Below, in pieces: positions 24,803 through 35,267 of a DNA stretch of 64,000 bases (positions are counted from its first letter, which is position 1; the number at the start of each line of letters is the position of its first letter). A model generated the notes under the pieces. The model saw only the letters and a program-made list of their open reading frames with translations. It did no database searches and was not told the DNA's origin. A program made the translations under genes and the position numbers. The DNA is from Pseudomonas putida (GTDB lineage: Bacteria > Pseudomonadota > Gammaproteobacteria > Pseudomonadales > Pseudomonadaceae): positions 1-64,000 of the forward strand of contig NZ_SMTE01000007.1 in the NCBI RefSeq assembly GCF_004357765.1, in the 5' to 3' direction.

Positions 24803-25518
24803 CGTGATTTGCTCCTTTGGTTTTTAGGAAGAGTACCGCTGCACCCAACATGTTTTAGTTATAGGGGCAGCTCTTTCTTGTTATGTCGGCGAAGATTTAT
24901 AGCACGCTGACTGTTATTGGCGATATGACGAAAAAGATCCTTTCGGTAAGTTTATTCGCATGTCGCATTCAGGTATTTCCATGTCGCAAATCACACCCTT
25001 AGTTAGCGGGTGCATAACGCCAGCGCTGTTTCTTCCACCGTAACGAAACTGTAAAGAACGCTTCGGGCTCGGAAAACTCCCTGGGTAACCGACGACGCTG
25101 TAGTCATTTGTCGCGTTCACCTGACAATGCAGGTGTCGTGCCGACTTGGCGTGAAAGGAATGCAACAAGCGTGCTCAAAATACCCAACGTTTCATGAAAT
25201 TTTCACAAAATGGGGGCGCAAGTGGGTAAACCCACCGAAAACACGGGGTTTTGCTTGTCTGATGGTGTGCCATAGTTAGCTTGCTTGCTTTCCTGGTAAA
25301 GCTTCCAGCTAACTCAATGTGTTACCGCAAACTGTTGATTCGTCGTGGGGAATGTGGCGGTAAATGCAGTCAGGGCCTCACCGAGGCCTCATTTTGGTGC
25401 GAAAAGTAGCGCTGTGTTACCGCCTTCGTGCACGCCCCTCCCTAATCGCCCACAGAGGAGTATCCTTGCGCGCAGGTCGCCAGTGTCGCTGGCCAGATTT
25501 TCCTCAAGGAGGTTTCCC
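24803..25518. other. oprD-HIT intergenic region with ArgR-like half-sites
   Basis: No gene is supported in these 716 bases. TGTCGC, the conserved half of pseudomonad ArgR sites, occurs at 24961, 24982 and 25109. The first two are 21 bp apart, about two helical turns. The region is unusually long for a divergent pair and probably holds the oprD control region plus the promoter of the HIT-slyX genes. Confidence 0.45.
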
Positions 25519-25938
25519 GTGTTCGTCCTGGATTCGCGTTTGCAGGAGGATACCCTGGTGTTGGGCAGTTTTCCGTTGTGCCAGGTACTGCTGAGCAGAG
25601 ATGCCAATTACCCCTGGTTCATTCTGGTGCCGCAGCGTGCCGAAGTCAGCGAGGTGTTCGACCTTGATGCCGAGGATCAGCAGCAATTGTGGAATGAAAC
25701 CAGTTACCTGGCCAAGGCGCTTGCGGCGGCGTTTGGCGCTGACAAGATGAACGTCGCTACCTTGGGTAACGTGGTCGGCCAGTTGCACATGCATGTGATC
25801 GTGCGTTATCGCGACGATGCGGCGTGGCCCGCACCGGTATGGGGCAGATGTGAGGCCCGGGCATACACCGATGAACAAGTCGAGGGCATTCGTCAGCGCC
25901 TGCGTGCGGTACTCGATGCGCGCTTCGAGGAGGCTTGA
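25519..25938 (+). CDS. HIT-domain protein
   Basis: A 139-residue histidine-triad-fold protein, likely a nucleotide hydrolase or transferase. The motif region reads [10 protein letters not shown], so the first His of the usual HxHxH triad is Gln while the second and third remain; related pseudomonad proteins seem to share this. The GTG start is favoured by AAGGAGG 6 nt upstream; the long N-terminal extension of the open frame is not coding. It is followed immediately by slyX, with 1 nt between stop and start, so the two are co-translated. Confidence 0.8.
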   Translation: MFVLDSRLQEDTLVLGSFPLCQVLLSRDANYPWFILVPQRAEVSEVFDLDAEDQQQLWNETSYLAKALAAAFGADKMNVATLGNVVGQLHMHVIVRYRDDAAWPAPVWGRCEARAYTDEQVEGIRQRLRAVLDARFEEA

Positions 25939-25939
25939 G

Positions 25940-26152
25940 GTGGCAGAGGTAGATCGTATCGTCGAACTGGAGATGCGTCAGGCATTTCAGGACGACACCA
26001 TCCAGGCGCTCAATGACGTGATTGCCGCGCAAGGCGAGGCGATCGTGCGGCTGCAGATGCAGGTATCCGAACTGATCAGGCGCTATGAGGAAGTGGTCGG
26101 TCAGTATGGCGCGGGCGAGGAAGGTGAGGAAGCGCCGCCGCCTCATTATTGA
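25940..26152 (+). CDS. slyX: SlyX-like protein
   Basis: A 70-residue coiled-coil protein with the SlyX pattern ([32 protein letters not shown]) and the terminal PPPHY tag. The function is not established in the family. The GTG start has GAGGAGG upstream within the end of the HIT gene. Confidence 0.9.
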   Translation: MAEVDRIVELEMRQAFQDDTIQALNDVIAAQGEAIVRLQMQVSELIRRYEEVVGQYGAGEEGEEAPPPHY

Positions 26153-26222
26153 TGCAGGCGCTGCAAGTGCGGGCGGGCATTGGCAGCGGAAGGCCCCGGA
26201 TTCGCTCCGGGGCCGGATGGGA

Positions 26223-26816
26223 TCAGCGGCGCGGTACCGCCACGACGTCTTCGGCCTGCAGGCCTTTGTCGCGGTGCATCACGGAGAACTCCACGCGCTG
26301 GCCTTCGACCAGGATGCGGTGGCCCTCGCCGCGGATGGCGCGAAAGTGCACGAATATATCGTCACCGGAGTCGCGGGAGATGAAGCCAAAACCCTTGGAT
26401 GTGTTGAACCACTTCACCGTGCCCGTATCGCGTTTGCCGGCTTCCTGCGGCGTGCTTTGGGTGGCGCGGGCCTTGCGCCCGGTGCGGGTGAAGCTGGCTG
26501 CCAGATGCAGGAACACCGCCAGGGCAGCACATAGCAGTGCGGCGAGGTTGCCCAGTTCCGGGCGGGCCAGCAGGGTCAGGGTCTGCAACACCACCGCCAC
26601 GACCAGCAGCGCGCTGGCCAAATGTTGCAGCTGTTGCCGTGCGCCACGGTAGTAAAGAGGAACCACGGGGGCGAGCAGCAGGTTGAGCAGGCCCAGCAGG
26701 GCCAGGTACACCGCCTCGGGTTGCTGCAGAAAAGGTGAAGCATCGGTTTTCAGGCTGGGAATGAGCGACAGCAGCAAGGCCGCTACGCCCGTCACTAGAT
26801 GGACGATCTTGAACAT
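26223..26816 (-). CDS. Cold-shock domain protein with N-terminal membrane helices
   Basis: A 197-residue fusion. Residues 1-110 contain about four hydrophobic segments ([79 protein letters not shown]). After a basic linker, residues about 130-197 are a cold-shock domain with intact RNP motifs ([24 protein letters not shown]). Nucleic-acid binding at the inner membrane is implied. The layout is conserved between slyX and dps in pseudomonads as I recall; the role is unknown. Confidence 0.85.
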   Translation of the reverse strand: MFKIVHLVTGVAALLLSLIPSLKTDASPFLQQPEAVYLALLGLLNLLLAPVVPLYYRGARQQLQHLASALLVVAVVLQTLTLLARPELGNLAALLCAALAVFLHLAASFTRTGRKARATQSTPQEAGKRDTGTVKWFNTSKGFGFISRDSGDDIFVHFRAIRGEGHRILVEGQRVEFSVMHRDKGLQAEDVVAVPRR

Positions 26817-27096
26817 GGGATTGGCTCACACTCGATAAGGCCGGTCACAGAAAAAAGCTGGCGGCACGGTGCGCATGAGGTATAGACGCGCGAAAACGTG
26901 ATGGGCCAGCCTATGCACCCGGCATTTACAGTCCGCACGGGTGGCACGGTGCCTATTTAACCGCAAAGCCGGGGGCTTCTCAAACCGATGCCCCAGTTGC
27001 GGTCGCGTTGCCTCAGGTCACGGGCAGGGGTTGGCATCTGTTGCTACAGTGTGCGATGCCCGCTTGATCACCAAGCCATATGGAAAGGAGCGCTTC

Positions 27097-27570
27097 ATGG
27101 CAATTGATATCGGTATCAGTGAAGAAGATCGCAAATCCATCGTCGACGGGCTTTCCCGGTTGCTATCGGACACCTATGTCCTATACCTGAAAACCCACAA
27201 CTTCCACTGGAACGTCACCGGCCCTTCGTTCCGCACCCTGCACCTGATGTTCGAGGAGCAATACAACGAACTGGCCCTGGCCGTCGACTCGATTGCCGAG
27301 CGCATTCGCGCGCTGGGCTTTCCGGCCCCGGGCTCCTATGCCTTCTATGCCCAGCATTCCTCCATCGAGGAAGAACCTGGTGTGCCGCCTGCGCAGGAGA
27401 TGATCCGGCAACTGGTTCAGGGCCAGGAGGCGGTCGTGCGCACTGCGCGAAGCATCTTCCCGGCGGTCGACAAGGTCAGTGACGAGCCGACCGCCGATCT
27501 GCTGACGCAGCGCATGCAAGTGCACGAGAAGACCGCCTGGATGCTGAGGGTGTTGCTCGAAGACCAGTGA
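27097..27570 (+). CDS. dps: Dps-family ferritin-like protein
   Basis: A 157-residue mini-ferritin that oxidises and stores iron with peroxide and protects DNA. The ferroxidase signature [29 protein letters not shown] sits at residues 26-54, with D and E ligands present. AAAGGAG lies just before the ATG ([13 protein letters not shown]). It stands alone between two promoters; the 280 bases upstream show no other feature. Induction by oxidative stress or stationary phase is expected from the family, but I see no clear operator. Confidence 0.93.
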   Translation: MAIDIGISEEDRKSIVDGLSRLLSDTYVLYLKTHNFHWNVTGPSFRTLHLMFEEQYNELALAVDSIAERIRALGFPAPGSYAFYAQHSSIEEEPGVPPAQEMIRQLVQGQEAVVRTARSIFPAVDKVSDEPTADLLTQRMQVHEKTAWMLRVLLEDQ

Positions 27571-27706
27571 GTGGCGTTTTCGTCACGCTGCGAGCGTCCG
27601 GTTACTCCGGGCGCTCTTGCCTGAGCGGGAACATTTTGCCGCTGCACTCGGGACGAGCCAGGGCGCTTCATGAGCGGACTGTAACCGCTGATCATGGAGA
27701 GCGCTG

Positions 27707-28045
27707 GTGGAATGCAAAGTACAAACGAATAAAGGAAGGGGCGGACAGGGGCCTTGGCCTGGGCGTCAGTGCGTCGATCCCTTCGACGCCGATTTCGACA
27801 TGCGTCAGGCTCTGCCGGTGTCGCGCTCGGTGCGGCTCAACGGTTTTTCCACCTGTCTGCGCCTGGAAACCGTCTACTGGCGTATTCTCGAGGGCATTGC
27901 CGAGGTCAACCGCTGTTCGGTCAGTGCCGTGCTGTCCTACATTGACCGAGAGGTGCATCTGCGCCAGGGTGGTGTCCGCAACTTCAGCGGACTGATCCGG
28001 GTGATCTGCGTTGCCTGGCTGCTCGACCCACCCCATTTGCGCTAA
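27707..28045 (+). CDS. Ribbon-helix-helix domain protein
   Basis: A 112-residue protein whose C-terminal half (SRSVRLNGFSTCLRLETVYWRILEGIAEVNRCSVSAVLSYID) fits the ribbon-helix-helix class seen in small DNA-binding regulators; the beta strand would be RSVRLNG. The N-terminal 30 residues are Gly/Lys/Trp-rich and probably disordered. The start is uncertain: GTG here has GGAGAG 5 nt before it, while an ATG at 27800 would still keep the whole domain. The target is unknown. Confidence 0.6.
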   Translation: MECKVQTNKGRGGQGPWPGRQCVDPFDADFDMRQALPVSRSVRLNGFSTCLRLETVYWRILEGIAEVNRCSVSAVLSYIDREVHLRQGGVRNFSGLIRVICVAWLLDPPHLR

Positions 28046-28137
28046 TCGCCGGGCGGGCTGCGCAGCGCTCCTTAACCATATATAATCCCGCTTTTTGCTG
28101 CCTTGGCAGCCAGCGTTGTGGTTGACGAGAGACACCC

Positions 28138-28359
28138 ATGCCCCTTTATGACTATCAATGTGCATCCTGCGATCACAGGATGGAAGTACTGCAGAAGATC
28201 AGCGCCGCACCGTTGACCGACTGCCCGGCGTGTCAGGCGCCGGCATTGAAAAAACTACTGTCGGTACCCGGCTTTCGCTTGAGCGGCAACGGTTGGTATG
28301 AAACCGACTTCAAGACCGGGGCGAAGAAGAATCTGGCAGGCGGCGACAGCGCCGACTGA
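28138..28359 (+). CDS. FmdB-family zinc-ribbon protein
   Basis: A 73-residue protein beginning MPLYDYQCASCDHRMEVLQ, the FmdB signature. Two CxxC pairs (Cys8/11, Cys29/32) should bind one zinc. The tail is polar and disordered. It precedes aspS, a conserved arrangement in Pseudomonas; a regulatory role is assumed for the family but unproven. Confidence 0.88.
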   Translation: MPLYDYQCASCDHRMEVLQKISAAPLTDCPACQAPALKKLLSVPGFRLSGNGWYETDFKTGAKKNLAGGDSAD

Positions 28360-28454
28360 CTTGAAGTGCATTAGCCGGGTCTTGCAGTAACAGTCCCAAG
28401 GGGCGGCCAAGGCCTTACCGATTTACACGAATCACGAGAAGCGAAACCACCATC

Positions 28455-30230
28455 ATGATGCGCAGCCATTATTGCGGCCAACTGAACGAGAGCCTGGACG
28501 GCCAGGAAGTCACCCTTTGCGGCTGGGTCCATCGTCGCCGCGACCACGGCGGGGTGATCTTCCTCGACATCCGTGACCGCGAGGGCATGGCCCAGGTCGT
28601 GTTCGATCCCGATCGCGCCGAGACCTTCGCTGCCGCCGACCGCGTTCGCAGCGAGTACGTCGTGCAGATCACCGGCAAGGTGCGCAAGCGCCCCGACGGT
28701 GCGGTGAATGCCAACATGGCCTCCGGTGCCATCGAAATCCTCGGCTACCAGCTGAACGTGCTCAACGAAGCCGAGACCCCGCCGTTCCCGCTGAACGAAT
28801 ATTCCGACGTTGGCGAGGAAACCCGCCTGCGCTACCGCTTCATTGACCTGCGCCGTCCGGAAATGGCCGACAAGCTGCGTCTGCGTTCGCGCATCACCAG
28901 CAGTATCCGCCGCTACCTGGACGAGAACGGCTTCCTCGACGTCGAGACACCGATCCTCACCCGTGCTACCCCGGAAGGCGCTCGCGACTACCTGGTACCG
29001 AGCCGTACCCACGCCGGCAGCTTCTTCGCCTTGCCGCAGTCGCCGCAGCTGTTCAAGCAGTTGCTGATGGTCGCCGGGTTCGACCGCTACTATCAGATCG
29101 CCAAGTGCTTCCGTGACGAAGACCTGCGTGCCGATCGCCAGCCCGAATTCACCCAGATCGACATCGAGACCAGCTTCCTCGATGAAAGCGAGATCATGGG
29201 CCTGACCGAAGGCATGATCCGCAAGCTGTTCAAGGAAGTCCTGGACCTGGAGTTCGGCGAGTTCCCGCACATGACCTACGAAGAGGCCATGCGCCGCTAT
29301 GGCTCCGACAAACCGGACCTGCGTATCCCGCTGGAACTGGTCGACGTTGCCGATCAGCTCAAGGACGTCGACTTCAAGGTCTTCGCCGGTCCTGCCAACG
29401 ATCCGAAGTGCCGCGTCACCGCCCTGCGCCTGCCAGGTGGTGCCAGCATGCCGCGCAGCAAGATCGACGAGTACACCAAGTTCGTCGGCATCTATGGTGC
29501 CAAAGGTCTGGCCTACATCAAGGTCAACGAGCGTGCCAAGGGCGTCGAAGGCCTGCAGTCGCCGATCGTCAAGAACATCCCTGAGGCGAACCTCAACACC
29601 ATCCTCGATCGCGTTGGTGCCGTTGACGGTGACATCGTGTTCTTCGGCGCCGACAAGGCCAAGATCGTCAGCGAAGCCCTGGGCGCGCTGCGTATCCGCC
29701 TGGGTCACGACTTCGAGCTGCTGACCTGCGAATGGGCACCGATGTGGGTGGTCGACTTCCCGATGTTCGAAGAGAACGAGGACGGCAGCTTCACCGCATT
29801 GCACCACCCGTTCACCGCGCCGAAGTGCACCCCCGAGGAGCTCGAGGCCAACCCGGCCACCGCGCTGTCGCGTGCCTACGACATGGTGCTCAACGGTACC
29901 GAGCTCGGCGGCGGTTCGATCCGTATCCACCGCAAGGAGATGCAACAGGCGGTATTCCGTCTGCTGGGTATCGAGGCGGCTGAACAGGAAGAGAAATTCG
30001 GCTTCCTGCTCGATGCCCTGAAGTTCGGTGCTCCACCCCACTGTGGTCTGGCCTTCGGCCTGGACCGCCTGGTCATGCTGATGACTGGCGCCCAGTCGAT
30101 TCGTGAAGTGATTGCCTTCCCGAAAACCCAGAGCGCCGCCTGCGTCATGACCCAGGCCCCGGGTATGGTCGACGCCAAGGCCCTGCGTGAGCTGCATATC
30201 CGCCTGCGTGAGCAGACCAAGGTCGAGTAA
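28455..30230 (+). CDS. aspS: Aspartyl-tRNA synthetase (probably non-discriminating)
   Basis: A 591-residue class IIb synthetase. N-terminal OB-fold anticodon domain ([24 protein letters not shown]), catalytic core with [28 protein letters not shown], the GAD insertion (about 290-420), and motif 3 FGLDRLVML. Pseudomonads lacking asparagine synthetase-linked charging often use a non-discriminating enzyme with GatCAB; that is from general knowledge and cannot be decided here. Two consecutive ATGs make the start uncertain by one codon. yebC and ruvCAB follow. Confidence 0.97.
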   Translation: MMRSHYCGQLNESLDGQEVTLCGWVHRRRDHGGVIFLDIRDREGMAQVVFDPDRAETFAAADRVRSEYVVQITGKVRKRPDGAVNANMASGAIEILGYQLNVLNEAETPPFPLNEYSDVGEETRLRYRFIDLRRPEMADKLRLRSRITSSIRRYLDENGFLDVETPILTRATPEGARDYLVPSRTHAGSFFALPQSPQLFKQLLMVAGFDRYYQIAKCFRDEDLRADRQPEFTQIDIETSFLDESEIMGLTEGMIRKLFKEVLDLEFGEFPHMTYEEAMRRYGSDKPDLRIPLELVDVADQLKDVDFKVFAGPANDPKCRVTALRLPGGASMPRSKIDEYTKFVGIYGAKGLAYIKVNERAKGVEGLQSPIVKNIPEANLNTILDRVGAVDGDIVFFGADKAKIVSEALGALRIRLGHDFELLTCEWAPMWVVDFPMFEENEDGSFTALHHPFTAPKCTPEELEANPATALSRAYDMVLNGTELGGGSIRIHRKEMQQAVFRLLGIEAAEQEEKFGFLLDALKFGAPPHCGLAFGLDRLVMLMTGAQSIREVIAFPKTQSAACVMTQAPGMVDAKALRELHIRLREQTKVE

Positions 30231-30341
30231 GCGGGCCCCGGGCGCATCCACATGGATGCGCCTTTGCGTTACGGCGCAGGATTTTTCGTTGCGCCCCGTC
30301 AGGGGCGCAGTTGTTTGTGTTTCAAAGGATTCGGAGTCGTT

Positions 30342-31088
30342 ATGGCTGGTCATTCCAAGTGGGCGAACATCAAGCACCGCAAAGAGCGCCAGGATGCCAA
30401 GAGAGGCAAAATCTTCACCAAGTGGATTCGCGAGCTGACCGTCGCTGCCAAGCAGGGTGGCGGTGATCCGGCTTCCAACCCGCGCTTGCGCCTGGCCCTG
30501 GACAAGGCCTTGGGCGCCAACATGAGCCGCGACATCATCGATCGCGCCGTGGCCCGTGGTGCCGGTACCAATGAAAGCGACAACGTCGAAGAGCTCAGCT
30601 ACGAAGGCTACGGCCCAGGTGGTGTGGCGATCATGGTCGAGGCCATGACCGACAACCGCAACCGTACCGCCGCTGCCGTGCGTCATGCCTTCACCAAGTG
30701 TGGCGGCAACCTGGGGACCGATGGCTCGGTGGCCTACCTGTTCGAGCGCAAAGGGCAGCTGAGCTTTGCCCCAGGCGTCGATGAGGACGCATTGATGGAG
30801 GCGGCGATGGAGGCCGATGCCGACGACGTAGTGGCCAACGAAGACGGCTCGTTCGAGGTGTTCACCTCGTTCAACAGCTTCTATGCGGTGCGCAACGCTC
30901 TGGAAGAAGCCGGCTTCAAGGCCGCGGACGCTGAAATCGTCATGCAGCCGACCACCAGTGCCGAGCTGGATCAGGAGGGTGCCGAGAAGGTGCTCAAGCT
31001 GATCGACATGCTCGAAGACCTGGACGACGTGCAGAACGTCTACTCCAATGCGCAGATTTCTGACGAGATCATGGAGAATCTCGGCTAA
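30342..31088 (+). CDS. yebC: YebC/PmpR-family transcriptional regulator
   Basis: A 248-residue protein starting [18 protein letters not shown], the family hallmark. The three-domain YebC fold continues with [22 protein letters not shown] and [27 protein letters not shown]. Homologues bind DNA and influence quorum sensing or, in later work, translation of proline stretches. It sits between aspS and ruvC, the classic arrangement. The ATG at the MAGHSKW motif is clear. Confidence 0.95.
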   Translation: MAGHSKWANIKHRKERQDAKRGKIFTKWIRELTVAAKQGGGDPASNPRLRLALDKALGANMSRDIIDRAVARGAGTNESDNVEELSYEGYGPGGVAIMVEAMTDNRNRTAAAVRHAFTKCGGNLGTDGSVAYLFERKGQLSFAPGVDEDALMEAAMEADADDVVANEDGSFEVFTSFNSFYAVRNALEEAGFKAADAEIVMQPTTSAELDQEGAEKVLKLIDMLEDLDDVQNVYSNAQISDEIMENLG

Positions 31089-31109
31089 GATTTTGCGTTT
31101 GGCCTTAAG

Positions 31110-31203
31110 GGCCTATTCGCGGGCAAGCCCGCTCCCACAGGTACTGCGCCGATGTCAGATTGAGTGCTGCCCCTGTGGGAGCGGGCTTGCCCGCGAATAG
31201 GCC
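31110..31203. repeat. REP doublet (REPIN), perfect 31-bp inverted repeat
   Basis: GGCCTATTCGCGGGCAAGCC and its full complement are separated by a 32-bp spacer. The CGCGGGCAAGCCCGCTCCCAC core is the well-known P. putida REP. It lies between yebC and ruvC and may attenuate read-through into ruvCAB. Confidence 0.95.
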
Positions 31204-31228
31204 ATTACATATTGAAAAAACAGGCGTT

Positions 31229-31753
31229 ATGACTCTGATTCTTGGTATCGACCCCGGCTCGCGCATCACCGGTTATGGCGTGGTACGCCAGACTGCCCGT
31301 GGTTGCGAGTACGTGGCGTCGGGCTGCATCCGCACCGGCAGCGGCGAGCTGCACGAGCGGTTGCAGATCGTTTTTCGTGGAGTCAGCGAGATCATCCGTC
31401 TGCATGGCCCGATGACCATGGGCATCGAGCGGGTGTTCATGGCGCGCAACGCCGATTCGGCGCTCAAGTTGGGCCAGGCCCGGGGAGCAGCCATCGTCGC
31501 TGCCGCCGAGGCTGGTCTGGAAATCGCCGAATACAGTGCCACCCAGGTCAAGCAGGCTGTCGCCGGCACCGGTGGTGCGAACAAGGAGCAGGTGATGATG
31601 ATGGTCATGCACCTGCTCAAACTCACCCAGAAGCCCCAGATCGATGCCTCCGACGCGCTGGCCATCGCCCTGTGCCATGCCCATACCCGTTCCAGCCTGG
31701 TACCCCATGGCCTGGCCACGGCGCGGCGGCGCGGCGGGCGCTTGCGTCTTTGA
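31229..31753 (+). CDS. ruvC: Holliday-junction endonuclease RuvC
   Basis: A 174-residue resolvase. First acidic residue in [14 protein letters not shown], second in [22 protein letters not shown], and the C-terminal pair in [14 protein letters not shown]. It nicks junctions symmetrically in concert with RuvAB. The ATG giving [10 protein letters not shown] follows the REP doublet by 25 nt, so its ribosome-binding site is weak (AACAGG). About 110 nt separate it from ruvA. Confidence 0.97.
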   Translation: MTLILGIDPGSRITGYGVVRQTARGCEYVASGCIRTGSGELHERLQIVFRGVSEIIRLHGPMTMGIERVFMARNADSALKLGQARGAAIVAAAEAGLEIAEYSATQVKQAVAGTGGANKEQVMMMVMHLLKLTQKPQIDASDALAIALCHAHTRSSLVPHGLATARRRGGRLRL

Positions 31754-31862
31754 GCGCTTCATGCGCTGATACACATTTTGTCCGGGTGAAGCGTTCACCC
31801 GTTGCATTTGCTGATAGGGTTGAGCGGTCTTCGACCGGCTCCCCGAGAGGAAGGATCGGAAC

Positions 31863-32480
31863 GTGATTGGACGTTTGCGCGGCACCCTGGCGGAGAAACA
31901 GCCGCCGCACCTGATTATCGACGTCAATGGCGTGGGCTACGAGCTGGAAGTGCCCATGACGACCTTGTATCGCCTGCCCAAGGTCGGCGAACCAGTGACC
32001 GTGCATACCCACCTGGTGGTACGCGAGGACGCCCACCTGCTCTACGGTTTCGCCGAAAAACGCGAGCGCGAGCTGTTTCGTGAGCTCATCCGCCTCAATG
32101 GGGTGGGGCCGAAACTGGCCTTGGCGCTGATGTCCGGATTGGAAGTCGACGAGCTGGTGCGCTGCGTGCAGGCCCAGGACACCTCGGCCCTGGTGCGTGT
32201 GCCCGGCGTCGGCAAGAAAACCGCCGAGCGCCTGCTGGTCGAGCTCAAGGATCGCTTCAAGGCCTGGGAAACCTCTCCGGCCATGTTCACCTTGGTATCC
32301 GACGGCCCGCTGCCCGTCAGCAGTGGCTCTACGGCCGAGGCCGATGCGGTCAGTGCCCTGGTATCCCTGGGCTACAAACCGCAAGAGGCCAGCAAGGCCG
32401 TGTCGGCGATCAAGGACAAGGCGGGTCTGAGCAGCGAAGAACTGATTCGTCGCAGCCTTAAAGGGATGATTTCCAAGTGA
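31863..32480 (+). CDS. ruvA: Holliday-junction DNA helicase subunit RuvA
   Basis: A 205-residue junction-binding protein: OB domain ([30 protein letters not shown]), two helix-hairpin-helix motifs ([39 protein letters not shown]) and a flexible C-terminal domain III that contacts RuvB. GTG start after GAGAGGAAGG. It overlaps ruvB by 4 nt. Confidence 0.97.
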   Translation: MIGRLRGTLAEKQPPHLIIDVNGVGYELEVPMTTLYRLPKVGEPVTVHTHLVVREDAHLLYGFAEKRERELFRELIRLNGVGPKLALALMSGLEVDELVRCVQAQDTSALVRVPGVGKKTAERLLVELKDRFKAWETSPAMFTLVSDGPLPVSSGSTAEADAVSALVSLGYKPQEASKAVSAIKDKAGLSSEELIRRSLKGMISK

Positions 32481-33523
32481 TCGAAGCTGACCGCCTGATC
32501 GCCGCCAGCGGGCGCGACCGTGAAGAGGTCCAGGACCGGGCTATCCGTCCGCTGCGCCTCGACGAATACATCGGCCAGCCGGTCGTGCGCGAGCAGATGG
32601 CGCTGTTCATCCAGGCTGCCCGTGGCCGCAACGAGTCCCTCGACCACACCCTGATCTTCGGCCCGCCCGGCCTTGGCAAGACGACCCTGGCGAACATCAT
32701 CGCCCAGGAAATGGGTGTTTCGGTCAAGAGTACCTCGGGCCCGATTCTGGAGCGCCCGGGTGATCTGGCGGCGATGCTGACCAACCTCGAGCCCCATGAC
32801 GTGCTGTTCATCGACGAGATTCACCGTTTGTCTCCGGTGGTCGAGGAGGTGCTGTACCCGGCCATGGAGGACTTTCAGCTCGACATCATGATCGGCGAAG
32901 GCCCTGCGGCCCGCTCGATCAAGCTCGACCTGCCGCCGTTCACGCTGGTTGGTGCCACTACCCGTGCCGGTATGCTCACCAATCCGCTGCGCGACCGATT
33001 CGGTATCGTCCAGCGCCTGGAGTTCTACAGCAACGCCGACCTTGCCACCATCGTCAGCCGCTCGGCGAACATTCTGGGCCTGGCCATCGAGGATCAGGGC
33101 GCCTTCGAGATCGCCCGCCGTGCCCGAGGTACGCCGCGGATCGCCAACCGGCTGCTGCGCCGCGTGCGCGACTATGCCGAGGTGCGGGGCAAGGGTCAGA
33201 TCACCAAGGCGGTCGCCGACATGGCGCTGAACCTTCTGGATGTCGACGAGCGCGGTTTCGACCACTCCGACCGCCGTCTGCTGCTGACCATGATCGAGAA
33301 GTTCGACGGCGGCCCGGTGGGCGTCGACAACCTTGCCGCGGCCATCAGCGAGGAGCGCCATACCATCGAGGATGTGTTGGAGCCTTACCTGATCCAGCAG
33401 GGCTACATCATGCGTACCCCACGCGGTCGCGTGGTGACTCGGCATGCCTATCTGCACTTCGGTTTGAATGTGCCCGGTCGCCTGGGCGAAGGGGGAGATT
33501 TTTCCGATCAGGGCGATGAATGA
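32477..33523 (+). CDS. ruvB: Holliday-junction DNA helicase motor RuvB
   Basis: A 348-residue AAA+ branch-migration motor. Walker [12 protein letters not shown] (about 63-73), Walker [11 protein letters not shown], sensor 1 GATTRAGML, and the winged-helix C-terminal domain ([18 protein letters not shown]). The GTG start overlaps the ruvA stop (GTGA), ensuring coupled synthesis. Confidence 0.98.
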   Translation: MIEADRLIAASGRDREEVQDRAIRPLRLDEYIGQPVVREQMALFIQAARGRNESLDHTLIFGPPGLGKTTLANIIAQEMGVSVKSTSGPILERPGDLAAMLTNLEPHDVLFIDEIHRLSPVVEEVLYPAMEDFQLDIMIGEGPAARSIKLDLPPFTLVGATTRAGMLTNPLRDRFGIVQRLEFYSNADLATIVSRSANILGLAIEDQGAFEIARRARGTPRIANRLLRRVRDYAEVRGKGQITKAVADMALNLLDVDERGFDHSDRRLLLTMIEKFDGGPVGVDNLAAAISEERHTIEDVLEPYLIQQGYIMRTPRGRVVTRHAYLHFGLNVPGRLGEGGDFSDQGDE

Positions 33524-33648
33524 CAGATCGAAATCGGCTTTTCGTGGTCCTACCGCTGGCATGCCGCAAAGGTGCTGGCAATACGACATTGATGAAGAAA
33601 AAACAGTTGCCGCAGCGGATTGGCAATCTGAGGAGTAAGCACTAGAGT

Positions 33649-34101
33649 ATGCGCGCGCAAAAAGGCCTGGAACCGTTCGCTCACCGTTGTCGCGTCTATT
33701 ACGAAGACACCGATGCGGGCGGCGTGGTGTATTACGTCAACTACCTGAAATTCATGGAGCGCGCGCGCACCGAACGCCTGCGGCACCTGGGCTTTTCCCA
33801 GTCGCAGTTGGCCGAGGACAATCTGTTGTTCGTGGTCCATTCCAGCGAGGCGCGCTATCACGCGCCGGCGCGCCTGGACGACGAGCTTCGGGTAACCGCG
33901 CAAGTTCTTGAACTCAATCGCGCCAGCCTGCGCTTCGTGCAGCAGGTGTGGCGGGAGAAGGATGAAACGCTGCTTTGCGAAGGGCAGTTCCTGGTGGCCG
34001 CCGTGCGCGCCGATACTTTCAAACCCCGAGCCATACCCCCGGAGCTGCGCGACGCCTTTGCGGCAGACGGCTTGGGTACTCAATCGAATGCAGGAGAATA
34101 A
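33649..34101 (+). CDS. ybgC: Tol-Pal system-associated acyl-CoA thioesterase YbgC
   Basis: A 150-residue hot-dog thioesterase. The active-site signature [26 protein letters not shown] carries the catalytic Asp. It hydrolyses short acyl-CoA or acyl-ACP thioesters and is usually the first gene of the tol-pal operon, linked to phospholipid metabolism. Only 2 nt separate it from tolQ. Confidence 0.95.
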   Translation: MRAQKGLEPFAHRCRVYYEDTDAGGVVYYVNYLKFMERARTERLRHLGFSQSQLAEDNLLFVVHSSEARYHAPARLDDELRVTAQVLELNRASLRFVQQVWREKDETLLCEGQFLVAAVRADTFKPRAIPPELRDAFAADGLGTQSNAGE

Positions 34102-34103
34102 GC

Positions 34104-34799
34104 GTGGAAGCTAACGTCGTCGACCATACCTCCATGTGGAGTCTGGTCAGCAATGCCAGCGTGGTAGTGCAGCTGGTGATGTTGACCCTGGTGGCCGCCT
34201 CGGTCACCTCATGGATCATGATCTTCCAGCGCAGCACCATGCTGCGCGCCGGTCGTCGAGCGCTGGATGCCTTCGAGGAACGCTTCTGGTCGGGCATCGA
34301 CCTGTCCAAGCTGTACCGCCAGGCCGGGAGCAATCCGGACCCGGACTCTGGTGTCGAGCAAGTGTTTCGCGCCGGCTTCAAGGAGTTCTCGCGCCTGCGT
34401 CAGCAACCGGGCGTCGATCCGGATGCGGTGATGGAAGGCGTTGGCCGTGCCATGCGCGTGGCCATCTCGCGTGAGGAAGAAAAGCTCGAGCAGAGCCTGC
34501 CGTTCCTGGCAACCGTGGGTTCGACCAGCCCGTACATCGGCCTGTTCGGTACCGTATGGGGCATCATGAACTCGTTCCGCGGGCTGGCCAGCGCCCAGCA
34601 GGCGACCCTGGCCACCGTTGCTCCGGGTATTGCCGAAGCCCTGGTCGCCACTGCCATCGGCCTGTTCGCGGCTATTCCCGCGGTCATTGCCTACAACCGA
34701 TTCTCCGCACGCAGTGAAGTGCTGATCGGTCGCTACTACACCTTCGCCGACGAGTTCCAGGCGATCCTGCACCGTAAAGTGCACACCAGCGAAGAGTAA
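34104..34799 (+). CDS. tolQ: Tol-Pal proton-channel subunit TolQ
   Basis: A 231-residue inner-membrane protein with three helices: near 20-40 (VQLVMLTLVAASVTSWIMIF), and two after the cytosolic loop (TVGSTSPYIGLFGTVWGIMNSF; APGIAEALVATAIGLFAAIPAVIAYN). With TolR it uses the proton-motive force to energise TolA for outer-membrane constriction at division. GTG start with CAGGAG upstream. Confidence 0.97.
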   Translation: MEANVVDHTSMWSLVSNASVVVQLVMLTLVAASVTSWIMIFQRSTMLRAGRRALDAFEERFWSGIDLSKLYRQAGSNPDPDSGVEQVFRAGFKEFSRLRQQPGVDPDAVMEGVGRAMRVAISREEEKLEQSLPFLATVGSTSPYIGLFGTVWGIMNSFRGLASAQQATLATVAPGIAEALVATAIGLFAAIPAVIAYNRFSARSEVLIGRYYTFADEFQAILHRKVHTSEE

Positions 34800-34814
34800 G
34801 CAGGTATTAACCCC

Positions 34815-35267
34815 ATGGCCCGAGTTCGCCAAAAACGCAAGCCGGTCGCCGAGATGAACGTGGTGCCCTACATCGACGTGATGTTGGTGCTGCTGGTCAT
34901 CTTCATGGTGACGGCTCCCATGCTCAACCAGGGCGTGAAGGTCGACCTGCCCAAGGTTTCCAGCGAAGCCCTGCCGCAGGACAACAACGTCCAGATCCTC
35001 ACCATCTCCATCAAGGCCGACAAGACCTACTACTGGAACCTCGGCAGCGAAGTCGATACCGACAAGCAGATGGACAAGGCCATGACCTTGCCGGAAATGA
35101 CCAGCGCAGTGACCAAGATCATTGCCGCCGGTCGCGACCAGGGCAAGCAGACTCAGGTCTTCATTCGTGGCGACAAGGCTGTCGACTACGGCGCGGTCAT
35201 GGGTGCCATGGGCGGGTTGCAGAAAGCCGGTGTCGGTAACGTTGGCCTGATTACCGAGGCGCCCTGA
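34815..35267 (+). CDS. tolR: Tol-Pal proton-channel subunit TolR
   Basis: A 150-residue ExbD-type protein with one membrane helix (VVPYIDVMLVLLVIFMVTAPML) containing the conserved Asp in PYIDVMLVLL, and a periplasmic domain. The stop shares one base with the tolA start. Confidence 0.97.
   Translation: MARVRQKRKPVAEMNVVPYIDVMLVLLVIFMVTAPMLNQGVKVDLPKVSSEALPQDNNVQILTISIKADKTYYWNLGSEVDTDKQMDKAMTLPEMTSAVTKIIAAGRDQGKQTQVFIRGDKAVDYGAVMGAMGGLQKAGVGNVGLITEAP

Noticed and set aside
28371-30686. 771-residue minus-strand open frame over aspS
   Set aside because: A GC-skewed shadow of aspS, which has full synthetase motifs on the other strand.
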